Positions 38,160 through 48,234 of a stretch of DNA of 64,000 nucleotides are shown in pieces. Origin of the DNA: Pseudomonas sp. ACN8 (GTDB taxonomy: Bacteria > Pseudomonadota > Gammaproteobacteria > Pseudomonadales > Pseudomonadaceae); assembly GCF_002303925.1 (NCBI RefSeq), contig NZ_MRCS01000011.1, forward strand, positions 62,001 to 126,000. The letters are read 5' to 3'. Made by a program: the position numbers and the translations under genes. The notes under the pieces were generated by a model. That model worked only from the letters and a program-made list of their open reading frames with translations. It ran no database searches and was not told the origin of the DNA. The number at the start of each line of letters is the position of its first letter. Positions within the stretch are counted from its first letter, which is position 1.

Positions 38160-39659
38160 TCAGAGATGCTCGCCATGGCGGGCCATGATGTGCCGCACCA
38201 CGCTGTAGTCCTGAAGCGAATCGCTGGACAGGTCTTTGCCGTAGCCCGAGCGTTTCAGGCCGCCATGGGGCATTTCGCTGACCAGCATGAAATGGCTGTT
38301 GATCCAGGTGCAGCCGTACTGCAAGCGCGCCGCGACCTGCATGGCCTTGTCGAGATTCTGGGTCCAGACCGACGAAGCCAGGCCGTATTCAGAATCGTTG
38401 GCCCAGTCCACCGCTTGTTCCAGCTCATCGAAGCGGGTCACGGTGACCACCGGCCCGAACACTTCGCGCTGGACGATCTCGTCACTTTGCTTGCAACCGG
38501 CGAGCAGGGTCGGCTGGTAATAGAAGCCGGCGCCGGAATGCACCGCCGCGCCGGTCACCCGCTCGATGTGCGGCTGGCCGAGGGCACGCTCGACAAAACT
38601 GGCCACGCGGTCACGCTGGCGGGTGCTGATCAGCGGGCCGATTTCGTTGTCGGCGTCGCGTTTACCGGCGAAGCGCAGGCTGCTGACCGCCGCGCCGAGC
38701 TCGGCCACCAGGCGGTCATGAATCCCGGCCTGGGCATAAATGCGGCAAGCGGCGGTGCAATCCTGGCCGGCGTTGTAATAGCCGTAGGTGCGTACGCCTT
38801 CGACCACGGCCTGAATGTCGGCATCGTTGCAGACGATCACCGGGGCCTTGCCGCCGAGTTCGAGGTGGGTACGCTTGAGTGTTTTCGATGCGGCCTGAAG
38901 AATCTTCTGGCCGGTGACGATATCGCCGGTTAGCGACACCATGCGCACTTTTGGATGGCTGACCAAATGGCTGCCAACGCCTTCGCCGCCACCGCAAACG
39001 ATGTTGATCACACCCCGTGGCAGGATTTCGGCGAGTGCCGGGGCCAGGGCCAGGATCGACAACGGCGTGTGTTCCGACGGCTTGAACACCAGGGTGTTGC
39101 CGGCGGCGAGGGCCGGGGCGATCTTCCACGCGGCCATCATGATCGGGTAGTTCCACGGCGCGATCGACGCCACGACCCCGATAGGATCGCGCCGGACCAT
39201 GCTGGTGTAGCCCGGCAGGTATTCGCCGCTGAGCTGGCCGGTCTGGCAACGCACGGCACCGGCGAAGAAGCGGAACACGTCGACCGTGGCGCTCAAGTCG
39301 TCCTGGCGGGCCAGGTGCAGTGGCTTGCCGCAGTTCATGGATTCGAGGCGGGCCAGCAGGTCGGCGTTTTTTTCGATGGTGTTGGCGATCTCCAGCAGCA
39401 GGTTCGAGCGTTGCTGTGGCGTGGTCCGCGACCAGTTGGCAAAGGCGCGGTGGGCGGCGAGGATGGCGGCTTCGACTTGCTCGGTGCTGGCTTCGGCGAT
39501 CTGCGTCAGGACTTCGCCGGTGGCCGGGTTGAGGATCGGCTCGACAAAGCCTTGCCCGGCGACCAGTTCACCATCGATCAACAGTGCGGTGAACAACGGG
39601 GTCTGCGCGCCAGCCATTTTTCGGGTTCTCGTTTTTTGTGTGGCTTGTTGTGTAGACAT
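38160..39659 (-). CDS. Aldehyde dehydrogenase, second gamma-aminobutyraldehyde-type paralogue
   Basis: 499 aa from ATG 39659, with GGGAG about 8 bases before it. It has catalytic Glu in LELGGKAP (about 266), Cys in [10 protein letters not shown] (about 299), the cofactor motif SLTGDIVTG and [10 protein letters not shown]. It shares long identical stretches with the dehydrogenase at 32330 but has about 25 extra N-terminal residues. It likely oxidises an omega-amino aldehyde. It is upstream of the binding-protein gene and downstream of the LysR gene, all on the same strand. Confidence 0.86.
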   Translation of the reverse strand: MSTQQATQKTRTRKMAGAQTPLFTALLIDGELVAGQGFVEPILNPATGEVLTQIAEASTEQVEAAILAAHRAFANWSRTTPQQRSNLLLEIANTIEKNADLLARLESMNCGKPLHLARQDDLSATVDVFRFFAGAVRCQTGQLSGEYLPGYTSMVRRDPIGVVASIAPWNYPIMMAAWKIAPALAAGNTLVFKPSEHTPLSILALAPALAEILPRGVINIVCGGGEGVGSHLVSHPKVRMVSLTGDIVTGQKILQAASKTLKRTHLELGGKAPVIVCNDADIQAVVEGVRTYGYYNAGQDCTAACRIYAQAGIHDRLVAELGAAVSSLRFAGKRDADNEIGPLISTRQRDRVASFVERALGQPHIERVTGAAVHSGAGFYYQPTLLAGCKQSDEIVQREVFGPVVTVTRFDELEQAVDWANDSEYGLASSVWTQNLDKAMQVAARLQYGCTWINSHFMLVSEMPHGGLKRSGYGKDLSSDSLQDYSVVRHIMARHGEHL

Positions 39660-39764
39660 GGCAGCGCTCCCTGTGACTGGGGCCCGGCCGTCTTTATTAG
39701 ATGCAACAAGACTAGTTCGCGGACCCGAGGACAACAAATACTAAATACTGAAGGTGGCGTTCGA

Positions 39765-40679
39765 TTAAATAGATGGCTTGCGCCCGCCGTGGGGTTGTTC
39801 GCGAGCGACCGTAAGGAAGGGGTCTACCAGTGCCGGCCGCGCGGTGCCGCGACGCCAGGCCAGGCCGACATCCAGGGTCTGGCTGAGGTCGGCGATCGGT
39901 CGCGCTTCGATGATGTCGCCCTCCAGTGACCACGGGCGATAGGTCATGTCGGGCTGGATCGATACGCCCAATCCGGCGGCCACCAGGCTTCGCACCGCTT
40001 CGGTCGAAGCTGTGCGCAGGGTGATGCGCGGTTGCAGGGAGGCTGCCGACCACATGCGCTGGGCGTTGCGGTCCATTTCATCGACGTTCAGTTGAATCAA
40101 TGGCTCGCGGGCCACGTCGGCGAGGTTGATGCTGTCGTGTTCCAGCAACGGGTGCTGGGCCGGCAGCCATAGTCGGTGCGGCGAGTGGGTCAGCACTTCG
40201 GTCTGCAAAGCGTGGCGGTCTTCGAGATTGGAGAGGATCAACACGCCGACATCGATTTCGCCGCTGACCAGCAAATGCTCAATGTACGGGCGCTCATCCT
40301 CCATTACGCGGATTTCCACGTTGGGGTAGGCGCGCTGGAAGCGGGTGAGCAGATCCGCCAGGTAATAACCGGCCACCAGGCTGGTTACACCGACGATCAA
40401 TTGCCCGGCGACCTGGTCGGTGCTCTGTTGCAGGCTGCGCTTGGCGTTATCCACGGTAGCCAGGATCAAGTGCGCCTGACGCAGGAATTGATGCCCCTGG
40501 TGGGTCAGGGTCATGCCTTTGGCGTGGCGGCTGAACAGGCTGACGCCGATTTCCTCTTCCAGTTGCTGGATCGCCAGGGTCAACGTCGACTGGGAAATGA
40601 ACGCGGTTTGCGCGGCGGCCGAAATCGAGCCGGTCTCGGCCACGGCGATGAAGTGACGGATCTGACGCAAGGTCATCAT
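39765..40679 (-). CDS. LysR family transcriptional regulator
   Basis: 304 aa, a typical LysR length. The N-terminal winged HTH reads MTLRQIRHFIAVAETGSIS, then FISQSTLTLAIQQLEEEIG. The effector-binding domain has GVTSLVAGYYLADLLTRF and DVGVLILSN. Two adjacent ATGs (40679 and 40676) are possible starts. It lies directly upstream of, and on the same strand as, the aldehyde dehydrogenase and transporter genes. It probably controls this locus, though LysR genes are more often divergent from their targets. Confidence 0.85.
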   Translation of the reverse strand: MMTLRQIRHFIAVAETGSISAAAQTAFISQSTLTLAIQQLEEEIGVSLFSRHAKGMTLTHQGHQFLRQAHLILATVDNAKRSLQQSTDQVAGQLIVGVTSLVAGYYLADLLTRFQRAYPNVEIRVMEDERPYIEHLLVSGEIDVGVLILSNLEDRHALQTEVLTHSPHRLWLPAQHPLLEHDSINLADVAREPLIQLNVDEMDRNAQRMWSAASLQPRITLRTASTEAVRSLVAAGLGVSIQPDMTYRPWSLEGDIIEARPIADLSQTLDVGLAWRRGTARPALVDPFLTVAREQPHGGRKPSI

Positions 40680-40865
40680 GGGAAAGCACCCGGTGGGCTG
40701 TTTTTATCGATTGGCCAGAGTGTATATCGTTTTTTCTGATAGTCAGGTTCGAGCGGCAATACGCGCAATGCAACATCTGGAAGCACTCTCGCCCACGGGG
40801 CGTGGGCACTTTCGTTTTAGGCTGGTGGTCCTGGTTTAAGGTTAAACGTCTTGTGGAGGCGGTAA

Positions 40866-41558
40866 ATGAACACCCGTGGATTGCTCGATCAACTACTCAA
40901 GTCCGGCCAGGACCTGTTGCAGAACAAGGCCGGCAGCTCACAGCAAAAGGGCGCGAGCGGTGGCAACGGTGCCCTCGGCAGTTTGCTTTCCGGCGCGAGT
41001 GGCGGGGCATTGGCGGCCGGCGCCATGGGCTTGCTGCTCGGCAGCAAAAAGGCCCGTAAAGTCGGGGGCAAGGTCGCGGTCTACGGCGGTCTCGCCGCGT
41101 TGGGCGTACTGGCTTATAAAGCCTACGGCAACTGGCAAGCGCAGCAGGGCGGCGCGGCCGGTACGGAACCGCAAACCCTGGACCGCGTGCCGGCCGCGCA
41201 AGTCGAGCTGCACAGTCAGGCGATTCTCAAGGCGCTGGTGGCCGCGGCCAAGGCTGACGGCCATGTCGATGAGCGCGAGCGTGCCTTGATCGAAGGTGAA
41301 TTCACCCGCCTCGACAGCGACCAGGAGCTGCAACACTGGCTGCACGCCGAGCTCAACAAGCCGCTGGACCCGAGCGATGTCGCCCGCGCCGCCCGCTCCC
41401 CGGAAATCGCCGCCGAGATGTACATCGCCAGCGTGATGATGGTGGACGAGGAAAACTTCATGGAGAAGGCCTACCTCGATGAGCTGGCGCGCCAGCTCAA
41501 GCTCGAGCCGGGGTTGAAAGCCGAGCTGGAGAAGCAGGTTCGCCAGGCTTCCCTGTAA
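40866..41558 (+). CDS. DUF533 / TerB-like inner membrane protein (YebE family)
   Basis: 230 aa. A Gly/Ala-rich N-terminal third has a hydrophobic stretch (LGSLLSGASGGALAAGAMGL and VAVYGGLAALGVLAYKAYG). The C-terminal half is a TerB-like helical domain (AILKALVAAAKADGHVDERE, then AAEMYIASVMMVDEENFMEKAYLDELA) with acidic clusters. This is the DUF533/YebE organisation. The function is not established. GGAGG lies 6 bases before ATG 40866. Confidence 0.85.
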   Translation: MNTRGLLDQLLKSGQDLLQNKAGSSQQKGASGGNGALGSLLSGASGGALAAGAMGLLLGSKKARKVGGKVAVYGGLAALGVLAYKAYGNWQAQQGGAAGTEPQTLDRVPAAQVELHSQAILKALVAAAKADGHVDERERALIEGEFTRLDSDQELQHWLHAELNKPLDPSDVARAARSPEIAAEMYIASVMMVDEENFMEKAYLDELARQLKLEPGLKAELEKQVRQASL

Positions 41559-41572
41559 ACCTTCAATCCGTT

Positions 41573-41631
41573 ATCGCGAGCAAGCTCGCTCCCACAAAGA
41601 AGTCAAATGTGGGAGCGAGCCTGCTCGCGAT
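41573..41631. repeat. REPIN, reversed arm order (GCGAGC type)
   Basis: ATCGCGAGCAAGCTCGCTCC and TGTGGGAGCGAGCCTGCTCG with about 11 bases between. The GTGGGAG ends face inward, as in the copy at 32260. It lies downstream of the DUF533 gene. Confidence 0.88.
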
Positions 41632-41848
41632 GGCGTTTTCAGCCGCCCCACCGCCCCAATGGCCATTGCACGGCCCCTTTCTGCCCAATCACCCCTGGCA
41701 CCCATCCCCTCCATTAGCGGACAGTCCCAACCCTGAGCCCATCCCGCCTTTTTTCAACGGGATGCGAAGTGGCGCGCATCCGTCTTATAAATGAAACACC
41801 GCCCTCGGCTATACTCCCCGCATTTCGAATCAGGCCCGAGGATTGACT

Positions 41849-43471
41849 GTGAAGAACTGGACGTTGCGCCAACGCATTTTGGCGAGCTTTGCGGTGATTA
41901 TCACCATCATGTTGCTGATGGTGGTCGTGTCGTATTCCCGTTTATTGTCGATTGAGTCCAGTGAGAGCGTTGTGCGCTCGGACAGTGTTCCCGGGATTCA
42001 CTACAGCTCCCTGATTCGCGGTGCCTGGGTCGATGATTACGTGCTGACCCAGCAACTGGTCGGGCTGGGGGGTGGTCGAGGCCTGACCCAGGCTGACAAG
42101 GAGATGTACCAGGGTATTGAGGAACGGCTGCAACGCGCGATGGCCAGCTACCAGGGCACCATCTTCGAGAAAGATGATCAGGCAAGGTTCGAGGCGTTTG
42201 AAAAGCTGCACGATCAATATGACAAGCTGCTCGAAGAGGTGCTCGATGCCTACCAGCAAAAGGACTTCGAACAGGCCCGTCGCATCCTCGCCGAACAGAT
42301 GACCCCGGCATGGGCTGCCGGCCGCAAACAGCTGGATGAACTCATTGAGTTCAACAGGGAGGCGGCTGAGGCGGCCACTGACTCGATCATTTCATCGGTA
42401 GCGATGGCGAAGCTGATCATGGTCATTTCGTTGCTGGTCGCAGTCATTAGTGCCGGGTTGTGTGGTCTTTTGTTGATGCGCGCGATCATGGCGCCGATGA
42501 ACCGCATCGTGAGAATCCTCGAAATCATGCGCACTGGCGACCTCAGCAGCCGCCTGAATCTGGAGCGCAAGGACGAATTCGGCGCGGTAGAGACCGGTTT
42601 CAACGACATGATGACCGAGCTCACTTCTCTGGTGTCCCAGGCCCAGCGGTCGTCGGTGCAGGTGACTACGTCGGTGACCGAGATCGCCGCGACATCCAAG
42701 CAGCAACAAGCCACCGCCACCGAAACTGCCGCCACCACCACGGAAATCGGCGCGACCTCCCGTGAGATCGCCGCCACTTCCCGGGATCTGGTGCGCACCA
42801 TGACCGAGGTCTCCACCGCCGCCGATCAGGCTTCAGTGGCCGCCGGCTCCGGACAACAGGGCCTGGCGCGCATGGAGGAAACCATGCACTCGGTGATGGG
42901 CGCGGCCGATCTGGTCAACGCCAAGCTGGCGATCCTCAACGAGAAGGCCGGCAACATCAATCAGGTGGTGGTGACCATCGTCAAGGTTGCCGACCAGACC
43001 AACCTGTTGTCGCTCAACGCCGCCATCGAGGCCGAGAAGGCCGGGGAATACGGACGCGGTTTTGCCGTGGTCGCCACCGAAGTGCGGCGTCTGGCGGACC
43101 AGACGGCGGTGGCCACCTACGACATCGAACAAATGGTGCGCGAGATCCAGTCGGCGGTGTCGGCCGGGGTGATGGGCATGGACAAGTTCTCTGAAGAAGT
43201 GCGCCGCGGCATGTCCGAGGTGCAGCAAATCGGCGAGCAGTTGTCGCAGATCATCCATCAGGTTCAGGCGTTGGCGCCGCGGGTGTTGATGGTCAACGAA
43301 GGCATGCAGGCCCAGGCCACGGGCGCGGAGCAGATCAACCATGCGCTGGTGCAGTTGGGCGATGCCAGCAGCCAGACGGTCGAGTCTCTGCGCCAGGCCA
43401 GTTTCGCCATCGATGAGCTGAGCCAGGTGGCCGTCGGGCTGCGCAGCGGCGTTTCGCGATTCAAAGTCTGA
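41849..43471 (+). CDS. wspA: Methyl-accepting chemotaxis protein WspA
   Basis: 540 aa from GTG 41849, with GAGGA 8 bases upstream; a TTG at 41843 is less likely. There are two membrane segments (about residues 10-30 and 185-210), a periplasmic four-helix-type domain between them, a HAMP linker, and a cytoplasmic signalling tip ([20 protein letters not shown], then [18 protein letters not shown]). It is the receptor of the Wsp surface-sensing complex and drives the CheA-like WspE. It is the first of seven genes in conserved wsp order, and its stop overlaps wspB by one base. Confidence 0.92.
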   Translation: MKNWTLRQRILASFAVIITIMLLMVVVSYSRLLSIESSESVVRSDSVPGIHYSSLIRGAWVDDYVLTQQLVGLGGGRGLTQADKEMYQGIEERLQRAMASYQGTIFEKDDQARFEAFEKLHDQYDKLLEEVLDAYQQKDFEQARRILAEQMTPAWAAGRKQLDELIEFNREAAEAATDSIISSVAMAKLIMVISLLVAVISAGLCGLLLMRAIMAPMNRIVRILEIMRTGDLSSRLNLERKDEFGAVETGFNDMMTELTSLVSQAQRSSVQVTTSVTEIAATSKQQQATATETAATTTEIGATSREIAATSRDLVRTMTEVSTAADQASVAAGSGQQGLARMEETMHSVMGAADLVNAKLAILNEKAGNINQVVVTIVKVADQTNLLSLNAAIEAEKAGEYGRGFAVVATEVRRLADQTAVATYDIEQMVREIQSAVSAGVMGMDKFSEEVRRGMSEVQQIGEQLSQIIHQVQALAPRVLMVNEGMQAQATGAEQINHALVQLGDASSQTVESLRQASFAIDELSQVAVGLRSGVSRFKV

Positions 43472-44007
43472 TGAGCGAAATCACGGCCAAACGCTCTGTC
43501 GTGACGCAGGCGCTGCATGCCTTGTTTCTGGTGTTTCGCATCGGCAACGAGCGCTATGCCTTGAAGGCTGTCGAAGTGGCTGAAGTGTTGCCGCGTCTGC
43601 CCTTGAAGCCCATCCCCCATGCCCCCGCCTGGGTCGCCGGGGTGTTCGCCTATCGGGGCACCGTAGTGCCGGTGATCGACTTGAGCGCACTGACCTTTGG
43701 TACGCCTGCACAGGCCCGTACCAGCACGCGACTGGTGCTGGTCAACTATCACCCGGATGAATCCTCCGAGTCGCAGCTACTCGGGTTGATTCTGGAACAG
43801 GCGACTGACACCTTGCGCTGCGATCCGGCGGATTTTCAGCCCTACGGCCTGGACAATCGCCAGACGCCTTACCTCGGGCCCGTCCGCAAGGACGAACAGG
43901 GTTTGCTGCAATGGGTACGGGTCGGCGATCTGCTGGACGATCAGGTGCGCGCCTTGTTGTTTCCCTCGCCGCCAATGGATCCGGCGCTGCTGCAGGAGCG
44001 GCCATGA
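43471..44007 (+). CDS. wspB: CheW-like coupling protein WspB
   Basis: 178 aa. A CheW domain spans most of the length (FLVFRIGNERYALKAVEVAE, then WVAGVFAYRGTVVPVIDLS). It links WspA to WspE. The start is in a TGATG overlap with wspA and the stop is in an ATGA overlap with wspC, consistent with coupled translation. Confidence 0.92.
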   Translation: MSEITAKRSVVTQALHALFLVFRIGNERYALKAVEVAEVLPRLPLKPIPHAPAWVAGVFAYRGTVVPVIDLSALTFGTPAQARTSTRLVLVNYHPDESSESQLLGLILEQATDTLRCDPADFQPYGLDNRQTPYLGPVRKDEQGLLQWVRVGDLLDDQVRALLFPSPPMDPALLQERP

Positions 44008-45281
44008 ACAGCGACCAGCGTTTTTTCGACTTCCTCAAGGAAACTATCGGACTGGACGTAACCTCGGTAGGGCCTGCGATCATCGAGCGAGCGGTGCGCC
44101 AGCGCAGCATCGTTTCGCAAGCAGTGTCGGCCGATGAATATTGGCGCACCCTGCAGGGCTCGCGGGACGAGCAGCAGGCATTGATCGAAGCGGTGATCGT
44201 TCCGGAAACCTGGTTCTACCGCTATCCGGAATCCTTCGTCACCCTGGCGAAACTGGCGGGCAAGCGTCTGGCCGAGATCAACAACCTGCGCGCACTGCGA
44301 ATTCTCAGCCTGCCGTGCTCCACCGGCGAAGAACCGTACTCGATCGCCATGGCGTTGCTCGATGCCGGGCTCAAACCGCACCAGTTCAAGGTCGATGGCC
44401 TGGACGTCAGCCCGTTGTCAGTGGAAAAAGCCCGGCGGGCGTTGTACGGCAAGAATTCCTTTCGGGGTGACGAGATTGCGTTTCGCGACCGTCATTTCAT
44501 CGTCGAAGGCGAGAGCTATCGCCTCGATCAGCGGGTGCTCGAGCAAGTGCGACTGCAGGTCGGCAACCTGCTGGACCCGGCCTTGCTGGCCGGTGAGCCG
44601 CCCTTCGATTTCGTGTTTTGTCGCAACCTGCTGATCTATTTCGACCAGCCGACCCAGAAGCAAGTCTTCGAAGTGCTCAAGTGCCTGACCCACGTTGACG
44701 GCGTGCTGTTTATCGGACCGGCCGAAGGCAGTCTGCTGGGGCGTTTGGGGATGCGTTCGATCGGTATCGCGCAGTCCTTTGCGTTCAGTCGACAGGGGGC
44801 TGCGGACCCTGACCCCTTGCCGGCGTTCGTTCCAGCGCCGTTGCCAGTGCCGCAACCGCTGCGCAATCCACCGCCTGCGCCAGTGCGCAGCCGTTCGTTT
44901 GCCCAGGTTGCGCCGCTGCGGCCTGCGCCTGCAACCTCCGGCCCCGGCTCCGACACTGCCGCGCTGCTGGCCAATATCGCCGTGCTGGCCGATGAAGGCA
45001 AAAGCGCCGAGGCGCGAGCGGCGTGTGAAAGCTACTTGCGCAGCCATGAGCCGGTGGCCCAGGTCTTTTATTGGCTGGGACTGCTCAGCGATGTGGCCGG
45101 CAATACCCTTGAAGCCCAGGGTTTTTACCGCAAGGCGTTGTACCTCGAACCGCAACATCCCGAAGCGTTGATGCACCTGGCCGGTTTGCTGCAGGCCCAG
45201 GGCGACGCGATGGGAGCCAGACGATTACAGGAGCGTGCCGCCCGCAGCGCACGCGCCGCCGACAGTGAGCGTAAACGATGA
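44004..45281 (+). CDS. wspC: CheR-like methyltransferase WspC with TPR tail
   Basis: 425 aa from ATG 44004 (CAGGAG ribosome site). A CheR N-domain precedes the SAM-binding region (LSLPCSTGEEPYSIAM, about 101-116; FCRNLLIYF later). A Pro-rich linker at about 270-320 joins TPR-like helices at about 335-410 (GLLSDVAGNTLEAQGFYRKA). It methylates WspA glutamates to set sensitivity, opposing WspF. A longer frame from 43911 overlaps wspB and is not used. Confidence 0.92.
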   Translation: MNSDQRFFDFLKETIGLDVTSVGPAIIERAVRQRSIVSQAVSADEYWRTLQGSRDEQQALIEAVIVPETWFYRYPESFVTLAKLAGKRLAEINNLRALRILSLPCSTGEEPYSIAMALLDAGLKPHQFKVDGLDVSPLSVEKARRALYGKNSFRGDEIAFRDRHFIVEGESYRLDQRVLEQVRLQVGNLLDPALLAGEPPFDFVFCRNLLIYFDQPTQKQVFEVLKCLTHVDGVLFIGPAEGSLLGRLGMRSIGIAQSFAFSRQGAADPDPLPAFVPAPLPVPQPLRNPPPAPVRSRSFAQVAPLRPAPATSGPGSDTAALLANIAVLADEGKSAEARAACESYLRSHEPVAQVFYWLGLLSDVAGNTLEAQGFYRKALYLEPQHPEALMHLAGLLQAQGDAMGARRLQERAARSARAADSERKR

Positions 45282-45958
45282 TCGCCTCCGACACCTTCAG
45301 CGTCACCCGGGATGCCCAGGCCATCGACGATTGCTGGAATCGCATCGGTATCCACGGCGACAAGTCCTGCCCACTGCTCGGCGAGCATATTCATTGCCGC
45401 AATTGTGCTGTGTATTCGGCGGCCGCCACACGCTTGCTCGATCGCTATGCGTTGCAGCAGGAAGACCGCGGGACCGTGTCCGTCACGGTCGAGAGCGAGG
45501 TGAAAACCCGCTCGCTGTTGATGTTCCGTCTGGGTGAAGAGTGGCTGGGGCTCGCGACCCGTAGCCTGGTCGAGGTGGCGCCGCTGCAAGCGATTCACTC
45601 TTTGCCGCATCAACGTTCCCGGGCCTTGCTCGGCGTGGCGAATGTGCGCGGCGCACTGGTCGCCTGTCTGTCGCTGGTGGAACTGCTCGGGCTCGACGGC
45701 GCCAGCAGCATGGCCACCGGTGCACGGGTCATGCCGCGCATGCTGATCATCGCGGCCCACGGCGGGCCGGTGGTGGTGCCGGTGGACGAAGTCGACGGGA
45801 TTCACGCCATCGACGAGCGCACCCTCGATGCCGCATCGCGCTCGGGTGCTCAGGCCAGCGCCAAATACACCCGTGGCGTGTTGCAATTCAAAGGTCGCAG
45901 CCTGCGTTGGCTGGATGAAGAACAGCTGCTGTCCGCCGTGACCCGGAGCCTCACATGA
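45278..45958 (+). CDS. wspD: CheW-like coupling protein WspD
   Basis: 226 aa. An N-terminal Cys-containing segment (CWNRIGIHGDKSCPLLGEHI, with HCRNCAVYS after it) is followed by a CheW domain (FRLGEEWLGLATRSLVEVAP, then GVANVRGALVACLSLVELLG). It is the second coupling protein of the Wsp complex. It has ATGA overlaps with wspC and wspE. Confidence 0.92.
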   Translation: MIASDTFSVTRDAQAIDDCWNRIGIHGDKSCPLLGEHIHCRNCAVYSAAATRLLDRYALQQEDRGTVSVTVESEVKTRSLLMFRLGEEWLGLATRSLVEVAPLQAIHSLPHQRSRALLGVANVRGALVACLSLVELLGLDGASSMATGARVMPRMLIIAAHGGPVVVPVDEVDGIHAIDERTLDAASRSGAQASAKYTRGVLQFKGRSLRWLDEEQLLSAVTRSLT

Positions 45959-48234
45959 CCCCCGAGCAAATGCGCGACGCCTCTCTGCTGGAGCTGTTCA
46001 GCCTGGAGGCCGAAGCCCAGACCCAGGTCTTGAGCGCCGGCCTGCTGGCGCTTGAACGCGACCCGACCCAGGCCGATCAACTTGAATCGTGCATGCGTGC
46101 CGCGCACTCGCTCAAGGGTGCGGCGCGGATCGTCGGTGTCGACGCCGGGGTCAGCGTCTCCCATGTGATGGAAGATTGCCTGGTCAGTGCCCAGGAAGGC
46201 CGCCTGTTGCTGCGCCCCGAGCACATCGATGCGTTGCTGCAAGGCACCGATTTGCTGATGCGCATCGCCACGCCGAACAGCACGCCGGGGGCCGCGGACA
46301 TCGACGCCTATGTGGTATTGATGGCGCGGTTGCTGGACCCAGCGGCCTTCCTGGTTGCGGCTGTTGCACCGGTGATGGCCGAGCTACAACTCGAGGCACC
46401 CGCGCCCAAGGTCGAGCCGCCGGCGCCTGCAGTCGAACCGCCATCGGCGCCAGCCCCAAGCAAGTCCAAGCGCACCACCGAAAACGGCGAACGTGTACTG
46501 CGTGTCACCGCCGAGCGCCTGAACAGCCTGCTCGATCTGTCGAGTAAATCCCTGGTGGAAACCCTGCGGCTCAAACCGCACCTGGCGACCATGCAGCGAC
46601 TCAAGCGCATGCAGAGCAACAGCCTGCGCGCACTGGAGAATCTCAATGTGCATCTCAAGGATCACGTCTTGAGCCTGGAGGCTCAGGAGACCCTTGAGGA
46701 TGCGCGACGATTGCTCGCGCAATCCCAGCAACTGCTCATGGAAAAGAACGCCGAACTCGATGAGTTCGCCTGGCATGCCAGCCAGCGGGCACAGGTGTTG
46801 TACGACACGGCGTTGGCCTGTCGCATGCGGCCGTTTGCAGATGTGCTGACCGGGCAGGTGCGGATGGTCCGGGATCTGGGGCGCGATCTGGGCAAACAGG
46901 TGCGGCTGGAAATTGAAGGCGAAAAAACCCAGGTCGATCGCGACGTACTGGAAAAGCTCGAAGCACCGCTGACTCACCTGTTGCGCAATGCGGTCGACCA
47001 CGGCATCGAAACCCCGGAGCAGCGCCTGCTGGCGGGCAAGCCGGCTGAAGGTTTGATTCGACTGCGCGCTTCTCATCAGGCCGGTTTGCTGGTGCTCGAA
47101 TTGAGCGATGACGGCAACGGCGTGGACCTGGAAAAGGTCCGTCGCAGCATTGTTGAACGAAGTTTGTCGCCCGCGCAAACCGCTGCTCAGTTGAGTGAAG
47201 AGGAGTTGCTGACGTTCCTGTTCCTGCCCGGTTTCAGTCTGCGCGACACAGTCACCGAGGTGTCCGGTCGCGGCGTCGGCCTGGATGCGGTGCAGCACAT
47301 GGTCCGGCAGTTGCGCGGCGCGGTGGTGCTGGAGCAGGCGGCGGGCGAGGGCAGTCGTTTCCACCTTGAGGTACCGCTGACCCTGTCGGTGGTGCGCAGC
47401 CTCGTGGTGGACGTCGGCGACGAAGCCTATGCCTTCCCGCTGGCCCATATCGAGCGTATGTGCGACCTGGAGCCGGCGGATATCGTGCAGGTCGAAGGCC
47501 GCCAGCATTTCTGGCACGAAGGCCGGCATGTCGGCCTGGTGGCGGCCAGTCAGTTGCTGCAACGTCCGGCCAGCCAGAACAGCGGGCAAACCCTGAAAGT
47601 CGTGGTGATTCGCGAGCGCGATGCGATCTACGGGGTGGCGGTGGAACGGTTTATCGGTGAGCGCACCTTGGTGGTGCTGCCGCTGGATGAGCGTCTGGGC
47701 AAGGTGCAGGACATTTCCGCCGGGGCCCTGCTCGACGACGGTTCGGTGGTGCTGATCGTCGATGTCGAAGACATGCTGCGTTCGGTGGAGAAATTGCTCA
47801 ATACCGGGCGTCTGGAGCGTATTGCCCGTCACAGCAATCAGATGGTCGAGGCGGTCCGCAAACGGATTCTGGTGGTGGATGATTCCCTGACCGTGCGAGA
47901 GTTGCAGCGCAAACTGTTGCTCAATCGCGGCTATGACGTGGCGGTTGCGGTGGACGGCATGGACGGCTGGAACGCGCTGCGTTCGGAGGATTTCGACCTG
48001 CTGATTACCGACATTGATATGCCGCGCATGGACGGCATCGAACTGGTCACGCTGCTGCGTCGGGACAATCGACTGCAATCGCTGCCGGTGATGGTGGTGT
48101 CCTACAAGGATCGTGAAGAGGACCGGCGCCGTGGACTGGATGCCGGGGCCGACTATTATCTAGCCAAGGCCAGTTTTCATGACGACGCCTTGCTCGATGC
48201 AGTGGTCGAGCTCATCGGAGGAGCACGAGCATGA
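45955..48234 (+). CDS. wspE: CheA-type hybrid histidine kinase-response regulator WspE
   Basis: 759 aa. The N-terminal HPt has phospho-acceptor His51 (RAAHSLKGAARIVG). A Pro/Ala linker, a dimerisation region and a CheA-type HATPase follow (HLLRNAVDHGIETPEQR, DDGNGVDLEKV, GRGVGLDAV), then a CheW-like regulatory domain. A C-terminal receiver has Asp686 (LLITDIDMPRMDG). It autophosphorylates when WspA is activated and passes phosphate to WspR and WspF. ATGA overlaps link it to wspD and wspF. Confidence 0.93.
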   Translation: MTPEQMRDASLLELFSLEAEAQTQVLSAGLLALERDPTQADQLESCMRAAHSLKGAARIVGVDAGVSVSHVMEDCLVSAQEGRLLLRPEHIDALLQGTDLLMRIATPNSTPGAADIDAYVVLMARLLDPAAFLVAAVAPVMAELQLEAPAPKVEPPAPAVEPPSAPAPSKSKRTTENGERVLRVTAERLNSLLDLSSKSLVETLRLKPHLATMQRLKRMQSNSLRALENLNVHLKDHVLSLEAQETLEDARRLLAQSQQLLMEKNAELDEFAWHASQRAQVLYDTALACRMRPFADVLTGQVRMVRDLGRDLGKQVRLEIEGEKTQVDRDVLEKLEAPLTHLLRNAVDHGIETPEQRLLAGKPAEGLIRLRASHQAGLLVLELSDDGNGVDLEKVRRSIVERSLSPAQTAAQLSEEELLTFLFLPGFSLRDTVTEVSGRGVGLDAVQHMVRQLRGAVVLEQAAGEGSRFHLEVPLTLSVVRSLVVDVGDEAYAFPLAHIERMCDLEPADIVQVEGRQHFWHEGRHVGLVAASQLLQRPASQNSGQTLKVVVIRERDAIYGVAVERFIGERTLVVLPLDERLGKVQDISAGALLDDGSVVLIVDVEDMLRSVEKLLNTGRLERIARHSNQMVEAVRKRILVVDDSLTVRELQRKLLLNRGYDVAVAVDGMDGWNALRSEDFDLLITDIDMPRMDGIELVTLLRRDNRLQSLPVMVVSYKDREEDRRRGLDAGADYYLAKASFHDDALLDAVVELIGGARA

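Noticed and set aside
46384..48078. 564-aa open frame antisense to wspE
   Set aside because: WspE motifs on the plus strand are complete; the antisense reading has none.
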